Assembly (NCBI GenBank): GCA_023436145.1
Contig: JAEZKP010000035.1
Span: forward strand, 1 to 64,000
Direction: 5' to 3'
DNA length: 64,000 nt
Source of the DNA: Fibrobacterota bacterium
GTDB lineage: Bacteria; Fibrobacterota; Chitinivibrionia; Chitinivibrionales; Chitinispirillaceae
Part shown: in pieces, positions 37,133 through 46,393 of the stretch
How the letters are laid out: each line of letters starts with the position of its first letter
Numbering within the stretch: position 1 is the first letter of the stretch
Notes under the pieces: generated by a model
What the model was told of the DNA's origin: nothing
The model's input: the letters and a program-made list of their open reading frames with translations, nothing else
Database searches by the model: none
Program-made: the position numbers and the translations under genes

Positions 37133-38365
37133 ATGAGTAAAACCATGATTAAAACCTCATTTTCTTTTTTTAACAGTTTTCGTTTTTCATTTTTCTCATT
37201 ATTTCTCTTTCTTATCCTGGCCTCAAATTCATATCCCATTAAACCCTCCGCTGGGCTGGTGGTCCTGCCCCTTACTGCAGATTCAAATCTGATTGAAGTT
37301 CGAAACAGATTTAGCGACCACCTCATTAAAAAGCTAAAAGATACCGGATATAACGCAATAGGAACCCGCTACCTGAGTAGTGCACTGAAAATGGGAAGCT
37401 GCGATAGCGAAGATTGCATGCAAAGAATTGCTTCTCTGGTAGGAGCCAGATATGTGATATTTGGGTCTGTCACCGGTGATACAAACACATACAAATTAGC
37501 TATTAGTGTTAAAGACCTTTTAGAAAACAAACACCTTCTCGCTACTAACCGTCTGTTGAGTGGTGGTGCCCAGGCAGCACTATACTATACCGATGAACTA
37601 ACTTTGTTAATATCCCAATGTTTTGATGGAGCCACTCCATTAAAAGAAATAGACACTGCTGCACCAGGAGCACCTGATATTGAGACAACGAAAAAAGAGA
37701 CTACAATCGATTCTGTAATAGAAATCACGCAGCAGCCCAGAGAGAACAATTCTGATACTGCGGATATTGTTGATTCTGCTGATTCTGCTCAATCTGATTC
37801 ATCTGTCAGAGACCCTGCAGATTCAAATCTAACAAGATCAGAAATTAATGACAGCATGAAAGTTATTACTATTGACAATAGACTTACAGAGCTAAAAAAT
37901 GACACGTATATAATAACCGAACAAAACACTTCTTCAGTCAAGCCAGTACAAAGTCAGAAGTCAGATGTTGAAGATAGTTTTTCTGATAAACAAGTGAGTC
38001 TAAATTTACCCCACAATGTGTATACTCCTCCTCCAGTTTATGATAATAGATCAATTTTAAAGCCTCTTCCCAGACAGTTGAATCAACAGTTTTTCCGGGG
38101 AGCCAGGCTGCTGGTGTTTGGTAATACCGCGATGGCCGGACTGATAAGTGGACTGATAATTAATGATCGTGTGAAAAAAGGGTTAGATAAAGAAGCAGAA
38201 TTGTATTTACAACATAAAAATGCGCCAAAAAAGGATATCATTTCGACATACGACAGTTATATCAAACAAACTGAAAAAACCGACCGGTACTCAAAACTCC
38301 GCAATGCAATGTATGCAGTTTCCGGTGTTTGTGCGCTCGGTTTTACCATTTCCATCTTTTTCTGA
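37133..38365 (+). CDS. Exported protein with central Ser/Asp-rich linker and C-terminal membrane helices
   Basis: A 410-residue protein. The N-terminus has a hydrophobic signal segment (about 12-30) and a domain (about 35-165) with SAGLVVLPLTADSNLIEVRNRFSDHLIKKL and YVIFGSVTGD, resembling the nucleotide-independent sensor fold of CsgG/DUF2380-like lipoproteins. A long Asp/Ser/Thr-rich linker (about 185-280) follows, then a C-terminal part with two hydrophobic helices (about 315-335 and 388-408). It is separated by 27 bases from the FN3 lipoprotein, suggesting an operon. The function is unknown. Confidence 0.65.
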   Translation: MSKTMIKTSFSFFNSFRFSFFSLFLFLILASNSYPIKPSAGLVVLPLTADSNLIEVRNRFSDHLIKKLKDTGYNAIGTRYLSSALKMGSCDSEDCMQRIASLVGARYVIFGSVTGDTNTYKLAISVKDLLENKHLLATNRLLSGGAQAALYYTDELTLLISQCFDGATPLKEIDTAAPGAPDIETTKKETTIDSVIEITQQPRENNSDTADIVDSADSAQSDSSVRDPADSNLTRSEINDSMKVITIDNRLTELKNDTYIITEQNTSSVKPVQSQKSDVEDSFSDKQVSLNLPHNVYTPPPVYDNRSILKPLPRQLNQQFFRGARLLVFGNTAMAGLISGLIINDRVKKGLDKEAELYLQHKNAPKKDIISTYDSYIKQTEKTDRYSKLRNAMYAVSGVCALGFTISIFF

Positions 38366-38392
38366 AGATATGGCACTTACTGGCAGGAAAGC

Positions 38393-41300
38393 ATGAAAAT
38401 CAGAGTGAAAAGCTTAACTCATCGCTTCGTAGGAATTTTTTTCCCAATAATTTTCATATTATCAGTATTCCACTGCAATATGAGAGATGGTGATATATTG
38501 GGCATGCGACAGCCTGAGAATGAAATAACCGGTTCAGTGATGGCAGATTCTTTCTGGAGTGAGTTTAATTTCACTGATTCCACAGGAACGATCCGCTGTT
38601 CTATAGCTGTTAATTTCAGAAATTATACTATAAAGGCCGGATACCATCCCGATTCGCTGCTGATAAGTTACACCAGCGAATACGCGAATTTTACTCTGAT
38701 TGGAGTAAACATTTACAAATCGATCTATTACCAATTGACAATAACAACCATGACTGGTGACACTCTCAGGGATACCGGGTCGATAGTAACTCCAAAAGGT
38801 GCCCCCCCCAGAATGGTTAAAAATCTTCTGGCGACCTCTGATTTTTACGGTGTATACCTGCAATGGCCGCCCAGTGTTTCTGCTTCCGGTTACACTGTAT
38901 ATCGGAAAGAAATTTCAGATAGTACATTTGAGAAGATCGGTATCACTGCAGGGGTCAATTACTTTGATTCTCTTCAGTCGTTTTCCAGTTATATTTATTC
39001 GGTAAGAGCTTATAACGAATTTGGAGAAAGCAGATACGCAGAACCTGTTACCAGCTTCAAGATCATCAATCTTTCCCCACCCAGATATCTATCTGCTTCT
39101 AAAGGCAGGTATTACCACCAGGTTCATCTGAACTGGAGTCCAAACAGTTTAGCCCGTTCAAGTTGTATTTTCAGATCTGACAGCGCTAATGGCCCCTATG
39201 TGGAGATCGCATCCTCAATAACCGACAGTTCATATATTGATAGCGTAAAGGACAACTCCCTCTATTACTATAAAGTTTCTTCACAGGATCAGGATGGACG
39301 CAGAGGTCCGGCAAACAGTTATGACTCCGGCTTTGCCAGAGATTTTCTTGATCCTCCACTGATTTCATTTATATCGGAAGGTACTTACGAAAACAAGATT
39401 TTTATCTATTGGACCCATGTAAATCAGGCTCTGGCTTACCGGGTTTACCGATCTGAGGAAATTAACGGAAAATATAACCCAATCGCCACCATCAGTGATA
39501 CTTTCTATGTAGATTATGTAAAATCTACCAAAAATTATTATTATGAGATTTCAACTATCAGTGTCGATAGCCAGGAAGGGCCACGCTCTCTTTTCAAAGC
39601 AGGATATGTGATTAAATCGGACCCACCATTACTTAAAGTAGATAAAAATTCACAATCCTGCATATCATTAAACTGGGATACGGTGCCGGCAGCATATTAT
39701 AAGATTTACAGAACTAATCACCCGGATTCACAAGCCATTTTAATCGACTCAACCGAAAATAATTATTACTGCGATCAGGTATCCTCCGGAAGCATCTGGA
39801 TGTACCTGATAAGCTCAGTCAGCCGATATGGTGTTGAAAGCAGGCTCAGTAATGCTGTTATAGCGGAGGGCCCCGATCTCAGGGCACCGGAAAACCTGAG
39901 TGCTTCACAAGGCACAAACCAGGCATTCGTAGCACTAAGCTGGGATTCTGTTGCAGGTGCTATCGGATATCATTTATACCGATCTACTCCTAACAGTGGT
40001 TCCACTCTTATTTCCTCCAGAATAATTGATACTTTTTACATAGACTCTTCTGCTGCTGATACCAATTATTACCGGGTTTGTGCTTTAGATTCAACCGGTG
40101 CAGAAGGTCATTTCTCTGATCTGGTTACCGGCTACCCTGCTCCTCTGGACATGGTTAAAAATCTTACCGGTTCAGTGGACATCCCACATACGCTGCAATT
40201 GAGCTGGGATGCTGCATCTCTTGCTGAAGGCTATATAATTTACCGTTCAGCCTTCGCGCTAAGCGGGCCATACATACCTGTTGACACAGTACATGAACCG
40301 GTTTACACTGATTCTACACGGGTATTCGCTTATTATAATGCAGCTGTAAAATATCGCTCCCGTACCGGCAAAACCGGTGAACCGGTGTATTCCAGAAAAC
40401 TTCAACCACCAACGGGTCTGCAACTTCAGGCAGAAACAGATCACCTGTATCTGACCTGGGACCAGGCAATGGGAGCCAGTTCCTATAATATTTACAGAGC
40501 TTCTGACACTGTCCATTTTTCCTTACTTACGAATTTACAAGACAATTTCTACCATGACTCCGTGGTTGAAGGTACTTACTATTATCGAGTCAAATCTGTA
40601 AGTATAAACGGAGAAACAAATGATTTTGCTTCCACATCTATCAGACTTAAAAAGGGAGTACAGAACTTATCGGTGACAGCCGCAGGTGACAGCCTGAAAC
40701 TGCAATGGTCCAAAGTTCCTGATGCAATCAATTACCAGATAGTCTTTAATAATGAATCAGGGCAAGTTTTCTATACTTCCGGAATAATTGACACATTCAC
40801 CTATTTTACTTTTACAGAATCGGACACATTCTATTTCAAAGTAATGGCTAACGTAACTGGATATACTACTCCCTTCAGCGAGGTAAAAAGAGGGATTGTG
40901 ATTGCCAGACCACTTGCACCAACTTTATCAGAGATTCAGAATAAATCCGGTTATGTGGTGCTATTATGGAATGCCAATCCTAACGGTGAACCTGCTACCA
41001 GTTACGTAATTTACAGATCTTCATCCGCCCAAAGCGGCTATGTTGCAATAGACACTACTGTCGCTACTACTTACACCGATACGCCACCCACAATCGGTAC
41101 CACATACTACTATAAAGTCGCTGGAATAAATCAGTCGGGAAAAGGAAAAGAAAGCAACTACTTATCAGGAAAAGCACTGTCCATTTCTGCCCCGCAGAAT
41201 CTGATTGTCAGCAATAAACTCTATGGTACCCACATAGCGCTTTCCTGGTCGCCAGTTGATGGTGCGGAGAAGTACATAATCGGCAGAGCTGCGAATATCT

Positions 41301-42271
41301 ATTCGGTACCGGTAGTTATAGACACCTGTTTGGATACTTTCTACAATGATTCCACTGCATCATCCCAATCTTCCATGGCTTATGCGATTGCATCAATCAA
41401 GGGTAGTGTAACCAGCAGCTGGAGTGTGTGGGGTACCGGATCAAAACTTATCCCCCCCACCAACCTGTATGCAACAGGCAGCTATCTATACATCAGTTTA
41501 GCCTGGTCCAACCCATCAGGCGCGCCTAAATTCTATATTTACAGGTCTTCTGATAATGGTGGTTCTTATGTTAAAATTGACAGCACATTTACTGAACAGT
41601 ATATGGATTCAGTGCGAAACGGCAATATTTACTATTACAGAGTTTCCTGTGCCAACCTCAATGAAAGTGAGTTGAGTCCAGGAACTACAGCCGCACGCCT
41701 GAATAAACCGCTCCCGCCGGCAACACTATGGGCAACAGAAGGCACCATCGAAGATACTATAGCAATTTCCTGGACGGCGAGCGTCGGAGCTACGCATTAT
41801 GCGGTTTACAGATCCACAAACAGCTCTTTTACCAATCCGATTCTGGTAAAGACAACCGGCAATGACACATCCTGTTTTGATCCGGTTTCTTCGGATTCAT
41901 TTTATTATTATAAGGTAAAGGCTGTTAATTTTGCAGGAGAGAGTGTACTTTCTTCATTTACAACGAGAGGATTTCGGATACCGACAAACGTACCCCAGCC
42001 CCCTACCAACCTGCAGTCATCGCATTCTTCCGAGTATATATATTTGCACTGGACAGAGCCTGATTATCTGGTGACTCCATATATGGGATTTATTATTGAG
42101 CGGTCAGAGACGGAGGAAGGGCCATTTGCAGTGCTGGATTCCGTACCTTATAATGCCTATTATGACGAGGCAGAGAAAAGCTACCCTCAGCAATACTGGT
42201 ATCATGTGAGGGCGTATAACCGTCGAGGGGTGAGTGCGCCATCGAATACGGTTGTTGATTCCAGGCAGTAG
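38393..42271 (+). CDS. Large lipoprotein with about 13 fibronectin type III modules
   Basis: A 1292-residue protein: lipobox FHC near residue 28, an Ig-like N-terminal domain (about 45-130), then about 13 FN3-type domains from residue 137 to the end, each with a W in strand C and a YYY/YY-K/RV block in strand F. FN3 arrays are typical of surface adhesion or carbohydrate-active proteins. AGGAAAGC precedes the ATG. No catalytic domain is evident. The 13 repeats have diverged, so they are not recent duplications. Confidence 0.9.
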   Translation: MKIRVKSLTHRFVGIFFPIIFILSVFHCNMRDGDILGMRQPENEITGSVMADSFWSEFNFTDSTGTIRCSIAVNFRNYTIKAGYHPDSLLISYTSEYANFTLIGVNIYKSIYYQLTITTMTGDTLRDTGSIVTPKGAPPRMVKNLLATSDFYGVYLQWPPSVSASGYTVYRKEISDSTFEKIGITAGVNYFDSLQSFSSYIYSVRAYNEFGESRYAEPVTSFKIINLSPPRYLSASKGRYYHQVHLNWSPNSLARSSCIFRSDSANGPYVEIASSITDSSYIDSVKDNSLYYYKVSSQDQDGRRGPANSYDSGFARDFLDPPLISFISEGTYENKIFIYWTHVNQALAYRVYRSEEINGKYNPIATISDTFYVDYVKSTKNYYYEISTISVDSQEGPRSLFKAGYVIKSDPPLLKVDKNSQSCISLNWDTVPAAYYKIYRTNHPDSQAILIDSTENNYYCDQVSSGSIWMYLISSVSRYGVESRLSNAVIAEGPDLRAPENLSASQGTNQAFVALSWDSVAGAIGYHLYRSTPNSGSTLISSRIIDTFYIDSSAADTNYYRVCALDSTGAEGHFSDLVTGYPAPLDMVKNLTGSVDIPHTLQLSWDAASLAEGYIIYRSAFALSGPYIPVDTVHEPVYTDSTRVFAYYNAAVKYRSRTGKTGEPVYSRKLQPPTGLQLQAETDHLYLTWDQAMGASSYNIYRASDTVHFSLLTNLQDNFYHDSVVEGTYYYRVKSVSINGETNDFASTSIRLKKGVQNLSVTAAGDSLKLQWSKVPDAINYQIVFNNESGQVFYTSGIIDTFTYFTFTESDTFYFKVMANVTGYTTPFSEVKRGIVIARPLAPTLSEIQNKSGYVVLLWNANPNGEPATSYVIYRSSSAQSGYVAIDTTVATTYTDTPPTIGTTYYYKVAGINQSGKGKESNYLSGKALSISAPQNLIVSNKLYGTHIALSWSPVDGAEKYIIGRAANIYSVPVVIDTCLDTFYNDSTASSQSSMAYAIASIKGSVTSSWSVWGTGSKLIPPTNLYATGSYLYISLAWSNPSGAPKFYIYRSSDNGGSYVKIDSTFTEQYMDSVRNGNIYYYRVSCANLNESELSPGTTAARLNKPLPPATLWATEGTIEDTIAISWTASVGATHYAVYRSTNSSFTNPILVKTTGNDTSCFDPVSSDSFYYYKVKAVNFAGESVLSSFTTRGFRIPTNVPQPPTNLQSSHSSEYIYLHWTEPDYLVTPYMGFIIERSETEEGPFAVLDSVPYNAYYDEAEKSYPQQYWYHVRAYNRRGVSAPSNTVVDSRQ

Positions 42272-42274
42272 GAC

Positions 42275-42540
42275 GGGGACGGACTTTCTTTTTCTCTTTT
42301 TCTCTTTTTTGTTTGGGGACGAACTCTTTTTTTCTCTTTTTCACAATTCTCCTATAGGATGAATGTCCTCGTATCCTAGTGTTCGGACGTTTTTCCACTT
42401 CCTTTAGGACCCTTGGGGACGAACTACTCTTTTCTCTTTTTCATCAATTCCCATCGAGAATGAATGGACTCACTTCATAGTGCTATAACGTTTTCTTAAT
42501 CCCTTTACTCTGGGTGAACGGAGTGTTTTCTTCCATTCAC
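42275..42540. repeat. REP-like tandem repeats upstream of the RAYT transposase
   Basis: GGGGACGGACT (42275-42285), GGGGACGAACT (42315-42325) and GGGGACGAACT (42415-42425) are each followed by CT-rich tracts such as CTCTTTTTC. The units at 42315 and 42415 are exactly 100 bases apart and share further blocks (AATTC, GAATGAATG, TAGTG, ACGTTTT), ending near 42512 in a degenerate fourth box (GGGTGAACGGAGT). These are candidate recognition repeats of the adjacent transposase. Confidence 0.75.
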
Positions 42541-42644
42541 CGAATCCATAACCAGGAAGCATTGTTTACCTCAAAAATTGGTTTGTATATTGCAGCCATC
42601 TTTATTCTATAGCAACATCATCCAACTCTTTTAGGGAGACATCC

Positions 42645-43616
42645 ATGCCTCGTATGGCCCGAATAGAATCTCCAGGTTCTCTGTTTCACATCATGGCTCA
42701 TTCGGTTGAAGAAAAACCGCTATTTGCCGATGACATAGATAAATCGGAATTTCTTTCCCGTTTTGAGAAAGGGCTTACCAAATCAGGATATATCTGCTAT
42801 ACCTGGGCACTGATGGATAATCATTACCATCTTTTTGTAAGGGCCAGTGAAAACAGATTGAGTAAACTGATGCGGGGTCTTAACGGAGGATATGCCATGT
42901 ATTACAACAAAAGGCATGGGAAACATGGTCCACTTTTCTGGCGCCGTTTCAAAGCATCACTCTGTCAGGACCAAAATTACGCTACACAATTGATCCAGTA
43001 CATAAATCTAAACCCCTTACGTGCCGGATTGGTCAAATCCCTCGAGCTGCTTAAAGACTATATCTGGTGTGGCCATGGCTTTCTTATGGGAGATAAAAAT
43101 TCCTCCGGTAAAAATTTTCAAAAAAGAGAAGAATGCCTTCGCCGCTTCGGTGAAAACGAAGAGAAGGCCATAAAATCTTATATAGAGTTTCTTATAGAAA
43201 GCTGTGGAGAAAACATAGAAACAGCAGGACAACTCTCAAAAGTGGAATCTACAGAGATAAGTAATTCCTGCAAAGGATTACCAACGGTTATCGGTGATCC
43301 TGAATTTGTCGCAGACACACTGGAAAAGTACCAGGACTTCCTCCACCGGAAGCACCGGGTGGCAGATTATGAATATGTTCTGGAAAATGTTGCTCAAAAA
43401 GTTTGTCAAGAGTACCGAATCACCTTAAATGAATTAAAAAGAAGAGGAAGAAAAAATTCCCGGGCTTTTGCACGCGCAGTTTTCTGCTACCGGTTGCATA
43501 TACAGGAGTATATCCCACTTTCGGTTATAGCGAGATATTTAGGGACCACAATCTCTCCCATTGCTGTGTTGGTTCAGAAGGGAGCTTCCATTTGCGAAAT
43601 TGTCCAGACATGTTAA
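42645..43616 (+). CDS. REP-associated tyrosine transposase (RAYT, IS200-like Y1)
   Basis: A 323-residue single-domain Y1 transposase with a C-terminal extension. The HUH metal motif is H60-YH62 in DNHYHLFV, and the catalytic Tyr is Y119 (or Y112) in the YATQLIQYINLNPLRAGLV helix. The C-terminal part (about 240-320) looks like a DnaA-C-type helix-turn-helix (SVIARYLGTT). RAYTs mobilise REP palindromes rather than themselves. The flanking GGGACGAACT repeats support this role. GGGAG precedes the ATG. Confidence 0.92.
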   Translation: MPRMARIESPGSLFHIMAHSVEEKPLFADDIDKSEFLSRFEKGLTKSGYICYTWALMDNHYHLFVRASENRLSKLMRGLNGGYAMYYNKRHGKHGPLFWRRFKASLCQDQNYATQLIQYINLNPLRAGLVKSLELLKDYIWCGHGFLMGDKNSSGKNFQKREECLRRFGENEEKAIKSYIEFLIESCGENIETAGQLSKVESTEISNSCKGLPTVIGDPEFVADTLEKYQDFLHRKHRVADYEYVLENVAQKVCQEYRITLNELKRRGRKNSRAFARAVFCYRLHIQEYIPLSVIARYLGTTISPIAVLVQKGASICEIVQTC

Positions 43617-43970
43617 TTCGAAACAGCCATCGAACTAGCATTTTTTTATTGGTCATTAATTTTTAAACCTACAGAAACTATTTCGCGAAAGACGTGATTT
43701 ACATAATTAAGATCTGCTTAAAAATTTAAAACTATATTGATTCAGTCATTTCTGACAACCTACTATATCCTGTAGACTACTACTATAACATCATTCAAAC
43801 CAGTAATGTATCATACCAGAAGAGTAAATCATTTTTTTAAATTTAACTGATGCATTCATTCCACAAAAAAAGCCCGTCACCTCCGAAGACAAAGAAGGGA
43901 CGAACTATTTTTTTGCTAAAATATTTAATAAACCTAACAACATAGTTCGTCCCCTTTGCTGCTTCGCTTG
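43617..43970. other. Intergenic region with REP inverted pair
   Basis: No gene is present. An AT-rich first part is followed at 43866-43954 by the GGGACGAACTAT inverted pair and a T-tract. The pair is listed separately. Confidence 0.6.
43866..43954 (-). repeat. REP-like inverted repeat, also possible terminator of the GH5 gene
   Basis: GGGACGAACTAT (43897-43908) and ATAGTTCGTCCC (43942-43953) form an exact 12-base inverted repeat around a 33-base AT-rich spacer. On the minus strand an imperfect CCCTTC/GAGGTGACGGG pairing and seven T (43863-43870) follow. It is the same motif as the RAYT upstream repeats and may serve as a transcription end for the GH5 gene. Confidence 0.7.
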
Positions 43971-45737
43971 TTACTTAGTCAGGTGAATCATATGGTTATA
44001 AGAAAATTCACCGGATCTGAAAACTACCACATAAACCCCTGCTGCAGATGCCATTTGACTTCCGCTTATTGAATAAGTTCCCGCACCCTGCCTCTTACCT
44101 ATTTTTTCTGATAGGAACCTGCCATTAACATCGTAAAGTTTCAGTGAGACCAGCCCTGCTTCAGGCAATGTATATGTAATCATCCCTGCACCCGAAACTT
44201 GACAGAAATAACCATTTTTTATGCCATGGCTGCGAGGCATGACAGGTGCTTGAGCATGCCCTGGATTATCTGTCTCTGCTGCATTCCACAGTTTGTTCAA
44301 TAAAGCAAGTTTCTTTGAATCGGTACCGGACCATGTACCCCATCCAGATTTATTTGAAATAGGATCATAAGGAGATTTGAAAATGCCATAAGTATCAGCG
44401 GATTCCGGGTTGATTGACCAGTAAAAAGAATTATATACTCCCTCCTGAATCAGATAATCTACAAACACCTGTTGCCATTGCTCATCAGAATTACGATTTG
44501 TCAAATAACTGTAACGTTTCTGATGACGGGACTCAGACTTGTTTGGCCACTCCATATTGCCTCCGAACTCTCCAATGCAAATGGCGTATCCCAATGCTCT
44601 GAGATAACCAAAATGCTCATGCCAACCTGGTATCAGCTTAGCCGGCTTGATCACTATCTGACATTTCTTATCACCAAAAGCATCCTCTACCAGCCCTTCA
44701 CACTCTGGCTGAGCATCCAGATCTGCAAACATTGGTTGCGTGCAAACTGCCGGACCATAGCAGTGAGGAGAATAAACCAATTTGCTTTTTGGCATTTTAG
44801 GTGGATTTTGACCCGCTTCGAACAGATTTTCACCCCAGTTAGGGTTTGTTCTTTTATCTCCGTGGGGTGTATCCTCTTTGGTATCCGTGGTACCATCCTG
44901 GTTACCATTTGTACCGCCAATTCCCTGTGCAAAAATGAGAATATTCGGATTCACAGAGCTGATTGCCTCATAAGCCTGATCGATTAAAGATCTCCATTCA
45001 CTCCAGCTGTAATCCCAGGGTTCGTTAAAAATATCGATACCCATAATATTGTCTACGCCGATTTCCTTTCCCAAACCGGCCAACTTTTTCAGATCAGCCA
45101 ACCACTTCGATACATCGTAAGCCTGGATGCGTGTGACTGTACTGGGGTTACCACTTGCAGCACAGGAACAATCCTCCCGGGTAAATTCATAGTCTTCCCG
45201 GTTTGCATCTGCATACGGCGGACGGGCATCCAACCGCCCCGCTCTCCAACCAACATAGTTTGAACATGAGTGCATGTCCAACAGAACATAGAGACCGGCA
45301 TCTGCGCAAGCCTTGACAACTGCCTTTAGAGCTGTAAATGCTCCCTGAATACGCACAGACTCGGTATTCTTCAGATTTGGGTCCCTGCCCTGCAGGTCCT
45401 CATCATCAAGAGTCTGCGGAGCAACAGGCATTCTGATACAGTTAAAACCCAGATTTTTTATCTCAGTAGCATCACTGGCAAGGGTTCGATCGCTAGATGA
45501 CCAGAACACATTTCCCATATATAGCTCCATAGGAGCACCACCGGGATTTTTCTCATCTGAAGCAAGTTCGCTCCTTCCTTCAAGGCCAAACCAGGAGCCA
45601 CCCTTAACCCTGAAGGGAGTACCATTAAGGGTAATATTACCTTTTGAATCTACTGCCCATTCATTTGCAGCCTGAATATCAGGCTGGATCAGGAAAAATG
45701 CCAACACAGATAACAATAACTTTTTTTTTCTTCTCAT
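43971..45737 (-). CDS. Secreted GH5 endoglucanase with C-terminal sorting domain
   Basis: A 588-residue exported cellulase. A signal peptide (1-23) and GH5 catalytic domain (about 30-480) carry the acid/base E239 in GIDIFNEPWDY, nucleophile E390 in CIGEFGGN, and the conserved H325 in SPHCYGP. The final module (about 505-588) with YDVNGRFLSEKIGKRQGAGTY and GVYVVVFRSG matches C-terminal sorting domains of type IX-like secretion in FCB bacteria. GGAGG eight bases before the ATG supports the start. It cleaves beta-1,4-glucan outside the cell. Confidence 0.94.
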   Translation of the reverse strand: MRRKKKLLLSVLAFFLIQPDIQAANEWAVDSKGNITLNGTPFRVKGGSWFGLEGRSELASDEKNPGGAPMELYMGNVFWSSSDRTLASDATEIKNLGFNCIRMPVAPQTLDDEDLQGRDPNLKNTESVRIQGAFTALKAVVKACADAGLYVLLDMHSCSNYVGWRAGRLDARPPYADANREDYEFTREDCSCAASGNPSTVTRIQAYDVSKWLADLKKLAGLGKEIGVDNIMGIDIFNEPWDYSWSEWRSLIDQAYEAISSVNPNILIFAQGIGGTNGNQDGTTDTKEDTPHGDKRTNPNWGENLFEAGQNPPKMPKSKLVYSPHCYGPAVCTQPMFADLDAQPECEGLVEDAFGDKKCQIVIKPAKLIPGWHEHFGYLRALGYAICIGEFGGNMEWPNKSESRHQKRYSYLTNRNSDEQWQQVFVDYLIQEGVYNSFYWSINPESADTYGIFKSPYDPISNKSGWGTWSGTDSKKLALLNKLWNAAETDNPGHAQAPVMPRSHGIKNGYFCQVSGAGMITYTLPEAGLVSLKLYDVNGRFLSEKIGKRQGAGTYSISGSQMASAAGVYVVVFRSGEFSYNHMIHLTK

Positions 45738-46180
45738 AGTTCATGCCTCCGAAAATTTGATTTAACCGTTTAACTAACAAAGCGGCTCACACAGTCCTCA
45801 CACCACTTTCTCAAAGTCAATTCCCATTTATGTCATGTCACAAACGGTTAAATGTCAACCTTATTATTAATCTAATGCTTATAATTGAAAAAAAGTTGTT
45901 AATTTTCTGAAATCAAATACAGTTAACAGAGTAATTGAATAAGTTTAAGTTTTTTGAAGTTCATAATTTTTGGTTAAGAGAACAGGTGATAATCACTCTT
46001 CTTTGCACACAGAGTTGCCTGTATTAACTTGACACATCAAAGTTCAGTGATATACCTCCATCTATAGAACTTATCTGGGGTTGATATGAATAAAACTATC
46101 GACCCGATAAGCTAAAAGGGAAGCTTAACTCTTAAGCTGCTAAATTGAAGCTGCAGGCCCGGGTTTGTGGAAATAAATCA

Positions 46181-46302
46181 TGTTGCATATTCCGGTCTAT
46201 TCGGCAGGTGATTCCGGTCCTATTCGGCACCCCCCGCTCAAGAGGGAAGTGACGCGTTAGCTAAATTATAAATCAGGTGCCGGAAAAAAACGGAATATGC
46301 AC
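46181..46302. mobile_element. Miniature inverted-repeat element with IS21-like ends
   Basis: The left end begins TGTTGCATATTCCG and contains two direct copies of ATTCCGGTC(C)TATTCGGCA (46189-46206 and 46211-46229), the multiple terminal-repeat style of IS21 elements. The right end (46278-46302) reads, on the minus strand, TGTGCATATTCCG followed by T-rich sequence, CCGGCA and CTGATT, matching the left end over about 33 bases. No transposase gene lies within the 122 bases, so it is a non-autonomous remnant or MITE. Confidence 0.65.
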
Positions 46303-46382
46303 ATGTTACCATTTTCCCCTCCATTGAAAGTGCGATGTCTGGAAAATGAGGCAAAACAGTGTATCACATAAAAAGATAAAAG

Positions 46383-46393
46383 TAGTTCGTCCC
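46383..46393 (-). repeat. Solitary REP-like box
   Basis: TAGTTCGTCCC is the exact reverse complement of the GGGACGAACTA box found around the RAYT, 2.4 kb downstream of its nearest counterpart. It indicates the repeat has spread beyond the transposase locus. Confidence 0.6.

Noticed and set aside
42275..42425. CRISPR array
   Set aside because: Only a few short boxes with CT tracts and 40/100-base spacing, no uniform repeats or cas genes; the RAYT explains them better.
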